Assembly: GCA_963850915.1 (NCBI GenBank)
Contig: CAWKND010000010.1
Span: forward strand, 744,001-808,000
Length of the DNA stretch: 64,000 nucleotides
Source: CAVTWH01 sp963850915
Lineage (GTDB): Bacteria > Actinomycetota > Actinomycetes > Mycobacteriales > Micromonosporaceae
Reading direction: 5' to 3'
Shown here: one piece after another, positions 37,308-45,663 of the stretch
Position numbering within the stretch: position 1 is the first letter of the stretch
How the letters are laid out: every line of letters starts with the position of its first letter
Notes under the pieces: model-generated
What the model was told of the DNA's origin: nothing
Database searches by the model: none
What the model saw: only the letters and a program-made list of their open reading frames with translations
Translations under genes and position numbers: made by a program

Positions 37308-38321
37308 TCAGCGGGTCTTGGGGTCGAACGCGTCACGCAGCCCGTCGCCGAACAGGTTGAAGGCGAGCACGGTGACGAAAATGGCCAAGCCAGGGAAGAT
37401 CATGTAGCTGGGGTCGACCTCGTACCAGGGGATCGAGTCGGACAGCATGCCGCCCCAGGTAGCGGTGGGGGCTTGGACCCCGGCACCGAGGAAGGTCAGC
37501 GCCGCCTCGAAGAGGATGTTGGTGGGGATCAGCAGCGTGGAGTACACGAGGACGGGCGCGACCAGGTTGGGCAGCAGCTCGCGGAAAATGATGTATCCCG
37601 ATCGCGCCCCCAGACTGCGGGACGCCTCGATGAACTCGCGTTCCCGGAGGGAGAGTGTCTGGCCGCGCACGATGCGGCCGATGTAGGGCCAGTTGAAGAA
37701 GCCGATGATAAAGATCAGGATGCCGATGCGCAGGCCGTTGCCGCTCAGCCCGAAGGAGTGGTCGGGGATGACGCCGACCAGGGCGAGGGCGAAGAGCAGC
37801 AGCGGGAAGGCGAGAAAGACGTCCATCGTGCGGCTGATCAGGGTGTCGACCCAGCCGCCGAGGTAACCGGCGACCATGCCCATCACCGTGCCGATCACGA
37901 CCGACAGCAGGGTGGCGAGGAACGCGATCAGCAGGGAGATCCGTGATCCGTAGACGATCCGGCTGAACACGTCCCGGCCATGCCCTGGCTCCACGCCGAG
38001 CAGGAAGTGTCGGTTGACCCCGCCCCACCGGCCGATCGGGAGACTGTTGTCCGCGGTGAGGTTCTCGTGGAATTCGTTCGGTGGATGGCCGAGCAACTTC
38101 ACGATCCAGGGCGCGAACACGGCCACCAGGATGAGCAGAATGATCACGAAGCCGCCGACGATGGCGACCCGGTCGCGTTTCAGCCGGGTCCAGGCGATGC
38201 GGCCGAGCGAACGCCCTTCGATAGCCATTCCGTCGGCTGCCGCGCTGTCGGCGGCGGCCAGTGCGGCCTCGTCGACGACCGTCGTGGACGTCGCGCTGGG
38301 CGGTTCCGGTCCCATCACCAT
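37308..38321 (-). CDS. Peptide ABC importer permease, DppC/OppC type
   Basis: 337 residues. After an N-terminal cytoplasmic stretch of about 40 residues rich in Ala come six membrane segments; the EAA loop is REFIEASRSLGARSGYIIFRELLPNLVAPVLV, and the C-terminal FNLFGDGLRDAFDPKTR is typical of C permeases. ATG 38321 was preferred to ATG 38315 because AGGGGAG lies 11 nt upstream. It is the first gene of the import operon, after a 362-bp intergenic region. Confidence 0.92.
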   Translation of the reverse strand: MVMGPEPPSATSTTVVDEAALAAADSAAADGMAIEGRSLGRIAWTRLKRDRVAIVGGFVIILLILVAVFAPWIVKLLGHPPNEFHENLTADNSLPIGRWGGVNRHFLLGVEPGHGRDVFSRIVYGSRISLLIAFLATLLSVVIGTVMGMVAGYLGGWVDTLISRTMDVFLAFPLLLFALALVGVIPDHSFGLSGNGLRIGILIFIIGFFNWPYIGRIVRGQTLSLREREFIEASRSLGARSGYIIFRELLPNLVAPVLVYSTLLIPTNILFEAALTFLGAGVQAPTATWGGMLSDSIPWYEVDPSYMIFPGLAIFVTVLAFNLFGDGLRDAFDPKTR

Positions 38322-38683
38322 CGGCGCAGCGGCTCCCCTTCTACGGCGGCCTGCCTGTGCACGCGGAACCGGCAGCCGCGACGGAGGCGGGGTGGGACCA
38401 GCCGTCGAACCTGGGGCCCTGCGGCAGTCGGCAGTCGGTAACTGTCTCCTGCGTGGAGTCCCGGCTGCGGCGACCCGACTGTGGTCAGGACACCGCAACA
38501 CAGATGCGACGAGGTTTCACGTCCTCGCCGCATGGGGAAGACTCGCCCTATCTGACCGCCCCGGTCAAGGTCCGGACGGCCCCGAAACCAAGTTCAGGCC
38601 ATACCGTGATGGCTACGTGACCTGCGACACTCGTTACCGTCCGTAGTGGACGCCGTTGGGCATTTGCCCAATATCGACGAGTA
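38322..38683. other. Intergenic region between recR and the peptide importer
   Basis: No supported gene. A small hairpin with arms TTGGGCA/TGCCCAA (38656-38671) follows recR and may end it. The importer promoter should lie here on the minus strand: TTGACC occurs (complement at about 38568-38573) but no -10 box at the right spacing was recognised. The unit CGGCAGT is repeated at 38422-38438. Confidence 0.4.
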
Positions 38684-39277
38684 TCAGAGGGTACGACGGC
38701 CGGAGAAGGCACGACCGAGGGTAATTTCGTCGGCGTACTCCAGGTCGCCACCCACTGGCAAACCGCTTGCCAACCGGGTAACCGCAATCCCCATCGGCTT
38801 GATCATCAATGCCAGGTAGGTCGCGGTGGCTTCGCCCTCGGTGTTCGGGTCGGTGGCCAGGATCAGCTCCCGGACCTCCCCGCTGGCCAGCCGCTGGAGC
38901 AGTTCGCGGATACGCAGGTTGTCCGGGCCGATGCCCTCCAGCGGATTGATCGCCCCGCCCAGGACGTGGTAGCGGCCCCGGAACTCGCCGGTACGCTCGA
39001 TCGCCACCACGTCCTTGGGCTCCTCGACGACACAGAGCAGCGCGTCGGTACGCCGTGGGTCCCGACAGATCCGGCACTGCTCGCCCTCGGCGACGTTGTA
39101 GCAGGTCACGCAGAAGCGCACCTGCTCCTTCACCCGGGTCAGCGCAGCCGAGAGCCGCTTGACGTCCGTCGGGTCGGCGGAGAGTACGTGGAACGCGATG
39201 CGCTGGGCACTCTTCGGCCCGATACCGGGCAGCCGCCCGAGTTCGTCGATCAGATCCTGGATGGCACCCTCGTACAT
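38684..39277 (-). CDS. recR: Recombination mediator RecR
   Basis: 197 residues, the usual length. RecR works with RecO (and RecF) to load RecA on single-stranded DNA. The N-terminal helix-hairpin-helix reads LPGIGPKSAQRIAFHVL, the zinc finger uses Cys56, Cys59, Cys68 and Cys71, and the Toprim domain contains CVVEEPKDVVAIERTGEFRGRYHVLGG and ATDPNTEGEATA. It follows ybaB by 7 nt, the conserved arrangement. Confidence 0.97.
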   Translation of the reverse strand: MYEGAIQDLIDELGRLPGIGPKSAQRIAFHVLSADPTDVKRLSAALTRVKEQVRFCVTCYNVAEGEQCRICRDPRRTDALLCVVEEPKDVVAIERTGEFRGRYHVLGGAINPLEGIGPDNLRIRELLQRLASGEVRELILATDPNTEGEATATYLALMIKPMGIAVTRLASGLPVGGDLEYADEITLGRAFSGRRTL

Positions 39278-39284
39278 GCCGGGC

Positions 39285-39614
39285 CTAGAACGGCAGGCCC
39301 ATGCCGCCCAGGCCGGTGTTGAGCGGACCCATCTTCTTCTCGGCCAGCTCCTGCACCGCCTCGGTGGCGTTGTGGACAGCGGCCATCACGAGATCCTCGA
39401 GGGTCTCCACGTCGTCCGGGTCCACCGCGCGCGGATCGATCTTGACGGCGGTCACCTCACCGGTCCCGGTCATGGTGATCGTCACCAGGCCACCCCCGGC
39501 GGTACCGCTGACCTCCGCGGCGGCCAGCTCGGCCTGCGCAACAGCCATCTGCTGCTGCATCTTCTGCGCCTGCTTCATGAGCTGCTGCATGTTCGGCTGT
39601 CCACCGGGGCGCAC
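39285..39614 (-). CDS. ybaB: YbaB/EbfC family nucleoid-associated protein
   Basis: 109 residues. The coiled N-terminal helix MQQLMKQAQKMQQQMAVAQAELA, the central sheet GGGLVTITMTGTGEVTAVKIDP and the C-terminal helix match the YbaB family, small dimers that bind DNA with little sequence specificity. GTG 39614 has GGGAG upstream; ATG at residue 9 is an alternative start. Normally directly preceded by dnaX; here an MFS gene lies between. Confidence 0.93.
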   Translation of the reverse strand: MRPGGQPNMQQLMKQAQKMQQQMAVAQAELAAAEVSGTAGGGLVTITMTGTGEVTAVKIDPRAVDPDDVETLEDLVMAAVHNATEAVQELAEKKMGPLNTGLGGMGLPF

Positions 39615-39734
39615 GGCGCTCTCCCTTGCCTGCTCCTGGCGCCACGGGCCGTCCCGCGCGACGCTGTCGGGTAGAGCCTATCCGTCCGCTCGCGACCGGA
39701 CCGCGCGACGCCCGCACGGTCCGGCCTCGTCGTC

Positions 39735-39900
39735 CACGGTCCGGTGCTGGCGACCACGGTTGGCTCCTGGCCGCCTCGGACCGGTGCTGGCCGCCCGGGC
39801 CGGTCCTGGCCGCCTCGGTCCGGTGCTGGCAACCACGATCCGGTCCTGGCAGCCGGGGCCGGTCCCGGCCGCCTCGGACCGGTCCTGGCCGCCGGTCGGT
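39735..39900. repeat. Degenerate tandem repeat, unit about 19-20 bp
   Basis: About seven imperfect copies of a unit like CGGACCGGTGCTGGCCGCC follow one another in the gap between the MFS gene (ends 39904) and ybaB. The period alternates between 19 and 20 bp, so no reading frame is kept, which argues against coding. It may be a replication-slippage scar at the edge of the inserted MFS gene. Confidence 0.75.
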
Positions 39901-39903
39901 CGA

Positions 39904-41220
39904 TCAGCTGGCCAGGGCGAGGATCGGCGCCGGCTGGTCGGCGCCGGGCGGCTCGGTGGCCGGCAGATCCGTAGCCAGGGCTTCGACGACCGGCTGATCG
40001 GTGGCCTGGGCTGGCCGGTCGCGCAGCGTCCGGACGCCGGGCGAGGCCAGGGCGAGCAGCGAGGGTACGACCACGCTGGCCCCAGCCGCCAGGAGCGCTG
40101 GGCGCGGACCGAACTGGCTGGCCAGCGGCCCGGCCGCGAGCAGCCCGATGGGTCCGAACATCAGCGAGCCCAGTGCGTCGTAGGAGCTGACCCGGGACAG
40201 CGCGGCCGGCGGGATCTCCCGCTGCATCGCGGTATCCCAGAGCACCGCGAACAGGTCGATGCAGAACCCGCCCACGAACGCCCCGACCGCCACCACCAGC
40301 AGCGGCGCGCCCACTCCGAGCAGGATCGGCGCCAGCCCCAGCGGGATGGTGAGCAGTACGCCGAGCAGGATCGGGCGTACCGGCCGGATGCGCAGTGCCA
40401 CGAAGACGCCGGCGAACATGCCCAGTGACTCGCCACCGAGTACCACCGACCAGCCCGGTGCGCCGCCCAGATCGCGCTGCGCCACCACCGGCCCGAGTAC
40501 CCCGTAGAACGCCTCCAGCCCGGCGACCACGAAGGAGAACTGCAGTACGACCACCCACAGCCACTGCCGCGAGGAGAACTCACGCCAGCCTTCGCGCAGG
40601 TCGGCGAGGATGTGGGTAGTCGTGCCGCGGGTCAGTCGGGGCAGCCGCAGCAGGCTCAGCAGGACGGCGGAGGCGGCGTAGGTAGCCCCGTTGACGGCCA
40701 GCGCGAGTCCCGGCCCGAGCAGTGCCACGAGGCCGCCCGCGACGGCGAAGCCGAGGATCCGGGCAGCGTTGGTACCCATCCGGAGCAGGCCGTTGGCGGT
40801 CTGCAGCCGGTCGGCAGGTGCCAGCTCGGGCACGATGCCGGTCATCGCCGGGAAGAACAGCGCGCCGGCCAGCCCGGCCACCACGCCGAGCAGTACGAGC
40901 AGCGGGATCGGTGCCCAGCCGGTGATCAGCAGTACCGCGATGGCCGCCCACACCGCCGCCGAGGCGATGTCCGAGCCGACCATCACCCGCATCCGCGGGA
41001 AGCGATCCGCGATCACACCGCCGAGCAGCATGAAAAGCACGTTGCTCACGGAGAAGCCGGCGAGTACGACCGACAGCGTGGTCGGGGTCGCGTGCGGCAG
41101 GGCGAGTACGCCGAAGGCCAGTGCCACGGGACCGACGGAGGTTCCGAGGACCGAGAAGGTACGCGCCAGGAACAGCAGCAGGAAGCTGCGCTGGCGCAGA
41201 ATAGTCAGGTCCCGACGCAC
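39904..41220 (-). CDS. MFS exporter (MFS_3/EntS-like) between dnaX and ybaB
   Basis: 438 residues with 12 membrane segments. The N-terminus RQRSFLLLFLARTFSVLGTSV and motif A ADRFPRMRVMVGSDI match the MFS_3 group that includes EntS and macrolide exporters. The C-terminal 45 residues are soluble and Pro/Ala-rich. GTG 41220 has AAGGTG upstream, and 61 bp separate it from dnaX. All four genes share one strand, so it is probably co-transcribed with them, although its function is unrelated to replication. Substrate unknown. Confidence 0.9.
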   Translation of the reverse strand: MRRDLTILRQRSFLLLFLARTFSVLGTSVGPVALAFGVLALPHATPTTLSVVLAGFSVSNVLFMLLGGVIADRFPRMRVMVGSDIASAAVWAAIAVLLITGWAPIPLLVLLGVVAGLAGALFFPAMTGIVPELAPADRLQTANGLLRMGTNAARILGFAVAGGLVALLGPGLALAVNGATYAASAVLLSLLRLPRLTRGTTTHILADLREGWREFSSRQWLWVVVLQFSFVVAGLEAFYGVLGPVVAQRDLGGAPGWSVVLGGESLGMFAGVFVALRIRPVRPILLGVLLTIPLGLAPILLGVGAPLLVVAVGAFVGGFCIDLFAVLWDTAMQREIPPAALSRVSSYDALGSLMFGPIGLLAAGPLASQFGPRPALLAAGASVVVPSLLALASPGVRTLRDRPAQATDQPVVEALATDLPATEPPGADQPAPILALAS

Positions 41221-41281
41221 GTTGGCACCTTACCGACCGGGTACGACAACGAGCCACCGGATATCGCCGGTGAGCTGCTGT

Positions 41282-44002
41282 TCAGTCGCCGATCTTCTCG
41301 GCGCCCAGGGTCTCCCGGAGCAGCCGCAGTGCCTGCTCCTCGCTGCTCTCCCGGGGGGTACCCGAGTCCTCCTCGTCGACCGGCCCGTCGCCCGGGTCGA
41401 ACCCCTCGTACCCGCCCCGCTCCCGGGCGTCGTGCGGGTCGCGTACCGGCCGGTCGTAGTCCGGGTCGAAGGGCGGCTCATCGGCGGGCGGCGCGTCCTG
41501 CCACGCCCCGTCCGTCGCCGTACCGCGCCGGGCTCCGCCCGCTGCCCCTTTACGGGCCGGTGCGCCGCGGCCGGCCCCGGCCCGGCTACCGGCCTGAGTC
41601 GCAGTACCGCCCGCCGACCGCGTTCCGGTCTGGACCGAAGTACCGCCCGCCGCCGACTGGGCAGGGATCGACCGCTCGGAGCCGGGTCGCGCCTCGCCCG
41701 AGCCCGGTTGAATGGAAGTCCGGCGCCCTGCTCCCGCCTGACCTGGGCCAGCCTGACCTGATTCCGATTGGCCTGAACCCGCCTGGCCTGACCCGCCGCG
41801 ACTCGAACCCGATCGGCTTGAACCCGCGCGACCCGTACCTGTCTGGCCGGATGGCGATGTCCCGGCCGCTGGCTGTCCGGCTTGGCCGGATCCAGCATGA
41901 CCGGACCCGGGGTAGCCGCTGCCCGGCTGTCCGGGCGCTGACGGGTCCGATGCCGGCGTGGGGTCGATGCCGCCTGGGCGGGCAGTTACCGGCCAGTCCT
42001 CCTCGTCGGCCGGCTCAGCCGCCGCGGGCCGGCTCGCCGGACTCCGGCCTGCCGGCGCCGGACCGGTCTCGGTATGCGCGGACGCGTCCCGGCGTGGCGA
42101 TACGGCTGGCGGGGGCGTCTGGGGTCGGTCGGCCGATCCACTGACCCCGGGGGTACCGCCGGCCGCGGCGCCGCCGGGCCACTCGGCGCGTACCCGCCAG
42201 CGGCCGCCGAGTACCTCGTAGATCGCCTCTTCCAACAGTTCCGGGGATGCGGTGAGGGACTCGGCGTGGAACTGGTGCCGGAAGGTGAGTACGACAGTGT
42301 TGCCCTCGACATCGCGTACCACTGCCTCGCGTACCACCGCGGCGGCCCGCTGGCTGCGCCGGCGCACGTACCCGAGGATCTCCTCCCACACCCGGCGGAC
42401 CGCGGCGGCGTCCACCACGCCGGGCACTGACGAGCTGGGCGTCGACGAGTTGGGCGCCGCCACGGCGACCGGGGGTTCGCCACCGGCCCCGGCCTGACCT
42501 GCCGCGACCGAAGGATCGCCCGGACCGATGGGGCCGGGAACGTCCGCCGACCCGGGAGCTGTGCTGAGACGAGACACGTCTCCCCGGCCAGAATCTGTCC
42601 GCGGTCCGGCAGCAGTGTCCGGTCCGGGATCGCCTGGAGCTTCGGCCGGTCGGGATCTCGCGCCCCGCCCGCCGGCGGATGTCGCGATGCCGGGGTCGGA
42701 GACTTCGGGTTGGCTCGGCGCGGCGGCGACAACGGGGCTGGCCTGGGCCGCTCCACGAACGGCCGGCGCCGCCGATCGCGCCGGCGGGCCAGCGGCGGAG
42801 GCCTCGTGCGGCGGGAGGGTGGGCGGCAGTGGGTCGCCGGTGGCGGTGAGCCGGCGCTCCATCCGCTCGACCCGCTGCAGCAGCGAGCCGGCCGAGTCTT
42901 CGGCGCCGGGCAGCAGCATCCGGGCGGAGATGAGTTCGAGGAGCAGGCGAGGAGCGGTGGTACCGCGCATCTCGGTCAGGCCGGTGTGCACGATGTCGGC
43001 CATCCGGGAGAGGGTGGCCGGGCCGAACTGGCGCGCCTGTGCCTCCATCCGGCCCAGTTCGTCGGCGGGAGCATCGAGTAGGCCCTTGCCCGCCGCGTCC
43101 GGTACCTGCTGGAAAATGATCAGGTCGCGCAGCCGTTCGAGCAGGTCACCGGCGAACCGGCGGGGATCGTGGCCGGCCTCCACCACCCGGTCGATGGTGG
43201 CGAACACGGCCGCCCCGTCACTGGCGGCGAAGGCGTCGCACACCTCGTCGATGAGCGCCACATCGGTGACGCCGAGCAGCCCGACCGCGTCGGCGTACCG
43301 CACGCCGGAGGCGCCGGCGCCCGCGATCAGCTGGTCGAGTACCGACAGCGAGTCCCGGGCCGACCCACCGCCCGCCCGTACGACCAGCGGAAACACGGTC
43401 GGCTCGACAGCCACGCCCTCCCGCTGGCAGAGCATCTCCAGGTAGGGCCGCAGTACGCCGGGCGGGATCAGCCGGAACGGATAGTGGTGGGTACGCGACC
43501 GGATGGTGCCGAGTACCTTCTCCGGCTCGGTGGTCGCGAAGACGAACTTGATGAACTCCGGCGGCTCCTCCACCAGCTTCAACAGCGCGTTGAAGCCCTG
43601 GCTGGAGATCATGTGCGCCTCGTCGATGATGTACACCTTGAAGCGGCTGGAGACCGGCGCGAAGAACGCGCGTTCACGCAGGTCACGAGCGTCGTCGACG
43701 CCGCCGTGCGAGGCCGCGTCGATCTCGATCACATCGAGCGAACCAGGTCCGTCGGGCGCCAGCGCGACACACGAGTCGCAGACGCCACACGGCTCCGGCG
43801 TCGGGCCCTTTTCGCAGTTGAGCGAACGGGCCAGGATCCGGGCGCTGCTGGTCTTGCCACAGCCGCGCGGCCCGGAGAAGAGGTAGGCGTGGTTGAGCCG
43901 GCCGGTGCGCAGCGCCTGCATGAGTGGCTCGGTGACCTGCTCCTGCCCGATCACCTCGGCGAACGTGCGCGGCCGGTATCTGCGGTAGAGAGCCAGTGCC
44001 AC
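41282..44002 (-). CDS. dnaX: DNA polymerase III subunit tau/gamma with long low-complexity linker
   Basis: 906 residues, longer than most bacterial DnaX. It is the clamp-loader ATPase. Residues 1-380 hold the conserved part: Walker A GPRGCGKT (44-51), zinc ligands Cys63, Cys72, Cys75 and Cys78, Walker B YIIDEAHMIS, and the sensor region GGGSARDSLSVLDQL. Residues about 400-540 and 640-830 are disordered; the second stretch has many GSGQAG/SGQ-type units. A conserved domain (about 555-630, VRRVWEEILGYVRRRSQRAAAVV) lies between. The C-terminus SSEEQALRLLRETLGAEKI is the usual actinobacterial end. GTG start; the SRP RNA gene lies upstream on the same strand. Confidence 0.96.
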   Translation of the reverse strand: MALALYRRYRPRTFAEVIGQEQVTEPLMQALRTGRLNHAYLFSGPRGCGKTSSARILARSLNCEKGPTPEPCGVCDSCVALAPDGPGSLDVIEIDAASHGGVDDARDLRERAFFAPVSSRFKVYIIDEAHMISSQGFNALLKLVEEPPEFIKFVFATTEPEKVLGTIRSRTHHYPFRLIPPGVLRPYLEMLCQREGVAVEPTVFPLVVRAGGGSARDSLSVLDQLIAGAGASGVRYADAVGLLGVTDVALIDEVCDAFAASDGAAVFATIDRVVEAGHDPRRFAGDLLERLRDLIIFQQVPDAAGKGLLDAPADELGRMEAQARQFGPATLSRMADIVHTGLTEMRGTTAPRLLLELISARMLLPGAEDSAGSLLQRVERMERRLTATGDPLPPTLPPHEASAAGPPARSAAPAVRGAAQASPVVAAAPSQPEVSDPGIATSAGGRGARSRPAEAPGDPGPDTAAGPRTDSGRGDVSRLSTAPGSADVPGPIGPGDPSVAAGQAGAGGEPPVAVAAPNSSTPSSSVPGVVDAAAVRRVWEEILGYVRRRSQRAAAVVREAVVRDVEGNTVVLTFRHQFHAESLTASPELLEEAIYEVLGGRWRVRAEWPGGAAAGGTPGVSGSADRPQTPPPAVSPRRDASAHTETGPAPAGRSPASRPAAAEPADEEDWPVTARPGGIDPTPASDPSAPGQPGSGYPGSGHAGSGQAGQPAAGTSPSGQTGTGRAGSSRSGSSRGGSGQAGSGQSESGQAGPGQAGAGRRTSIQPGSGEARPGSERSIPAQSAAGGTSVQTGTRSAGGTATQAGSRAGAGRGAPARKGAAGGARRGTATDGAWQDAPPADEPPFDPDYDRPVRDPHDARERGGYEGFDPGDGPVDEEDSGTPRESSEEQALRLLRETLGAEKIGD

Positions 44003-44050
44003 GGGTACAAGCTACCCTGACCGACCGACGGTCCGGGCGAGAGCCGAAGG

Positions 44051-44142
44051 GGCCCCCCGTGCACCCGGCAGAGCCCGCTTATCCTTGCTGCCTTCCGGCC
44101 CTGGGGAGGTTCACAGGATGCGCGCCGCACGAGGGGCTGGCC
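44051..44142 (-). ncRNA. ffs: Signal recognition particle RNA, small bacterial type
   Basis: On the minus strand the conserved helix-8 tip is present: GGGCCGGAAGGCAGCAAGG, with the GGAA tetraloop and the asymmetric loop bound by Ffh. The ends pair as CCCCTCGTGC with GCACGGGG, closing a hairpin of about 92 nt. TATTGT on the minus strand (44151-44146) is a suitable -10 box just upstream. The exact ends are estimated from the pairing. Its position just upstream of dnaX is common in actinobacteria. Confidence 0.88.
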
Positions 44143-44193
44143 GTAACAATACCCGGTGCGCGTCGCCCCGGGCGGGTCGGTATCCTTCTCGGC

Positions 44194-44278
44194 GGAGGAT
44201 TCGCCTAGTGGCCTAGGGCGCACGCTTGGAAAGCGTGTTGGGATAAAACCCTCACGAGTTCGAATCTCGTATCCTCCG
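44194..44278 (+). tRNA. tRNA-Ser (anticodon GGA)
   Basis: 85 nt with a long variable arm. The acceptor stem pairs GGAGGAT (44194-44200) with ATCCTCC (44271-44277); discriminator G at 44278. The anticodon loop TTGGAAA gives GGA. It runs opposite to the SRP RNA gene. Confidence 0.95.
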
Positions 44279-44295
44279 CACCGCTGAGCAGGCCA

Positions 44296-44331
44296 AACGC
44301 CGGCCCGGTCCACACGGACCGGGCCGGCGTT
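44296..44331 (+). terminator. Terminator after tRNA-Ser(GGA)
   Basis: A perfect 16-bp stem (44296-44311 with 44316-44331, arm AACGCCGGCCCGGTCC) and loop ACAC, 18 nt after the tRNA. Confidence 0.85.
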
Positions 44332-44437
44332 GAGCTAGCGGTCTCAATTCCCGTCTCCGGTGGCCGGCTGCGACCTACTGCGCGGCCTCACCCAAGGAAC
44401 GGGCCATCGAACAGTTTCAGCCGGATATCGTACGTTT

Positions 44438-44980
44438 GTGGCCTTTCCGCTTCCGAGCCTGCGTACTGTGCTCCTGCTCGTGGCAGTCGTGGGGCTCACC
44501 ACCATCGGCGCCGTCACGCACCGCACCGACAGCGACCGCCAGTCCGCGGCCGGAGACACCCCCGCGAACGTGGTCGACTACACCGGTACCGACGGGGTGA
44601 AGTTCGGTACCACCTCGGGCGACCTGGCGCGGCAGTACGGGCTGACCCGCAAGGCTGGCGACTGTGCGCCGAGCCTGCCCGGGCATCCGCTGGTATCGCC
44701 GGTGTTCGTGAACGACAAGTTGGCTCTGCTGTGGGTATCCGCGCCCGCGCACACCCCGGAGGGGATCACCGTGGGGAGTACGGTCAGCCAGGTACAGGCG
44801 GCGTACCCGCAGGCAACCCGACTGGCCGCGCCGTCTGCGTACCAGTACCCGGGGCTGATGGCGACCAGCGGCGACAAGGCGTACCTGTTCCTGTACTCAG
44901 GCGAGCAGGTCAGCAAGATGATCGTCGGCTACCAGCAGTACGTTCAGCAGCTCTACCAGTCCGGGGGCGACACCTGCTGA
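44438..44980 (+). CDS. Membrane-anchored or secreted protein of unknown function
   Basis: 180 residues from GTG 44438. The hydrophobic segment LRTVLLLVAVVGLTTIGAV near the N-terminus is a signal or anchor. The external part (VVDYTGTDGVKFGTTSGDLARQYGLTRKAGDC...) contains ITVGSTVSQVQAAYPQAT and LMATSGDKAYLFLYSGEQVSKMIVG, an arrangement seen in small periplasmic or cell-wall proteins with a BamE-like pattern (a threshold sequence GxTxxxVxxxYP). Two cysteines, one in AGDC and one at the very end, may form a disulfide. The GTG is close to a possible -10 box (TATCGT at 44425-44430), so it may be leaderless. Confidence 0.7.
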   Translation: MAFPLPSLRTVLLLVAVVGLTTIGAVTHRTDSDRQSAAGDTPANVVDYTGTDGVKFGTTSGDLARQYGLTRKAGDCAPSLPGHPLVSPVFVNDKLALLWVSAPAHTPEGITVGSTVSQVQAAYPQATRLAAPSAYQYPGLMATSGDKAYLFLYSGEQVSKMIVGYQQYVQQLYQSGGDTC

Positions 44981-45055
44981 CCGTGAGCCGGTGAGATCCG
45001 AGCGCGGCTCGAGTCGTAAAGGGTGAGAGTCGTACCAGGTGACCAAGGGAGTGCG

Positions 45056-45598
45056 ATGCGCAGGCTGGTAGCAGGATTGGCGATCACGCTCGACGGCGTG
45101 ACCGAGGGCGCCGGCGACTGGATGATGCTCAACGACGAGGCCGGCGAGATCATCGCGGAGGGCATCGCGCAGGCCGACGCCATCCTGTTCGGCCGGCGTA
45201 CCTACCTCGACTTCGCGCAGCTCTGGCCACGACTGGGCAGCGACCAGCCGATGGGCGCGTTCATGAACAACACCCAGAAGTACGTGCTGTCCCGCACGCT
45301 GACCAGCGCCGACTGGGCGGGCAGCGAGCTGCTGAGCGGCGACCTGGCCACCGTGGTCGGCGAGCTCAAAGCCAGGCCGGGACGCAATATCCAGGTACCG
45401 GGCAGCCCGGCGCTGGTACGTGACCTGCTACTCGCCGGGCTGCTGGACGAACTGGCCCTGATGATCCACCCGATCGTGCTGGGTACCGGGGCACGGCTCT
45501 TTTCCGGGGTACCAGAGCGGCTCGATCTTGAACTGGTTGGCTCGCGTACCCTCCGCAACGGCGTCGTCGCGGTCACCTACCGCAGGTCCGCCGGCTGA
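45056..45598 (+). CDS. Dihydrofolate reductase-fold (RibD C-terminal) reductase
   Basis: 180 residues. The RibD_C/DHFR-like fold is shown by ITLDGVTEGAGDWM at the N-terminus, ADAILFGRRTYLDF (NADPH-binding loop), KYVLSRTL and the C-terminal LLLAGLLDELALMIHPIVLGTGARLF. These are stand-alone reductases of unknown substrate, common in actinobacteria and unrelated in role to folate or riboflavin unless shown. ATG 45056 has AAGGGAG upstream. Confidence 0.9.
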   Translation: MRRLVAGLAITLDGVTEGAGDWMMLNDEAGEIIAEGIAQADAILFGRRTYLDFAQLWPRLGSDQPMGAFMNNTQKYVLSRTLTSADWAGSELLSGDLATVVGELKARPGRNIQVPGSPALVRDLLLAGLLDELALMIHPIVLGTGARLFSGVPERLDLELVGSRTLRNGVVAVTYRRSAG

Positions 45599-45600
45599 CC

Positions 45601-45663
45601 CGGGCCGCCGGTCAGCTGACCGGCGGCCCGTTGCAGGAGCGTCAGCTGACCGGCGGCCCGTTG
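45601..45663. repeat. 30-bp perfect palindrome and 23-bp direct repeat at a convergent gene end
   Basis: Positions 45601-45630 form a perfect palindrome whose half is CGGGCCGCCGGTCAG. Its right half plus TTG (45611-45633) is repeated exactly at 45641-45663, where it encodes the C-terminus NGPPVS and stop of the deacetylase on the minus strand. The 3' end of that gene has thus been duplicated with a 30-bp period. The palindrome likely serves as a two-way terminator. Confidence 0.85.

Noticed and set aside
39735..39900. CRISPR array
   Set aside because: The repeats at 39735-39900 are contiguous and degenerate, with no spacers, and no cas genes are present.
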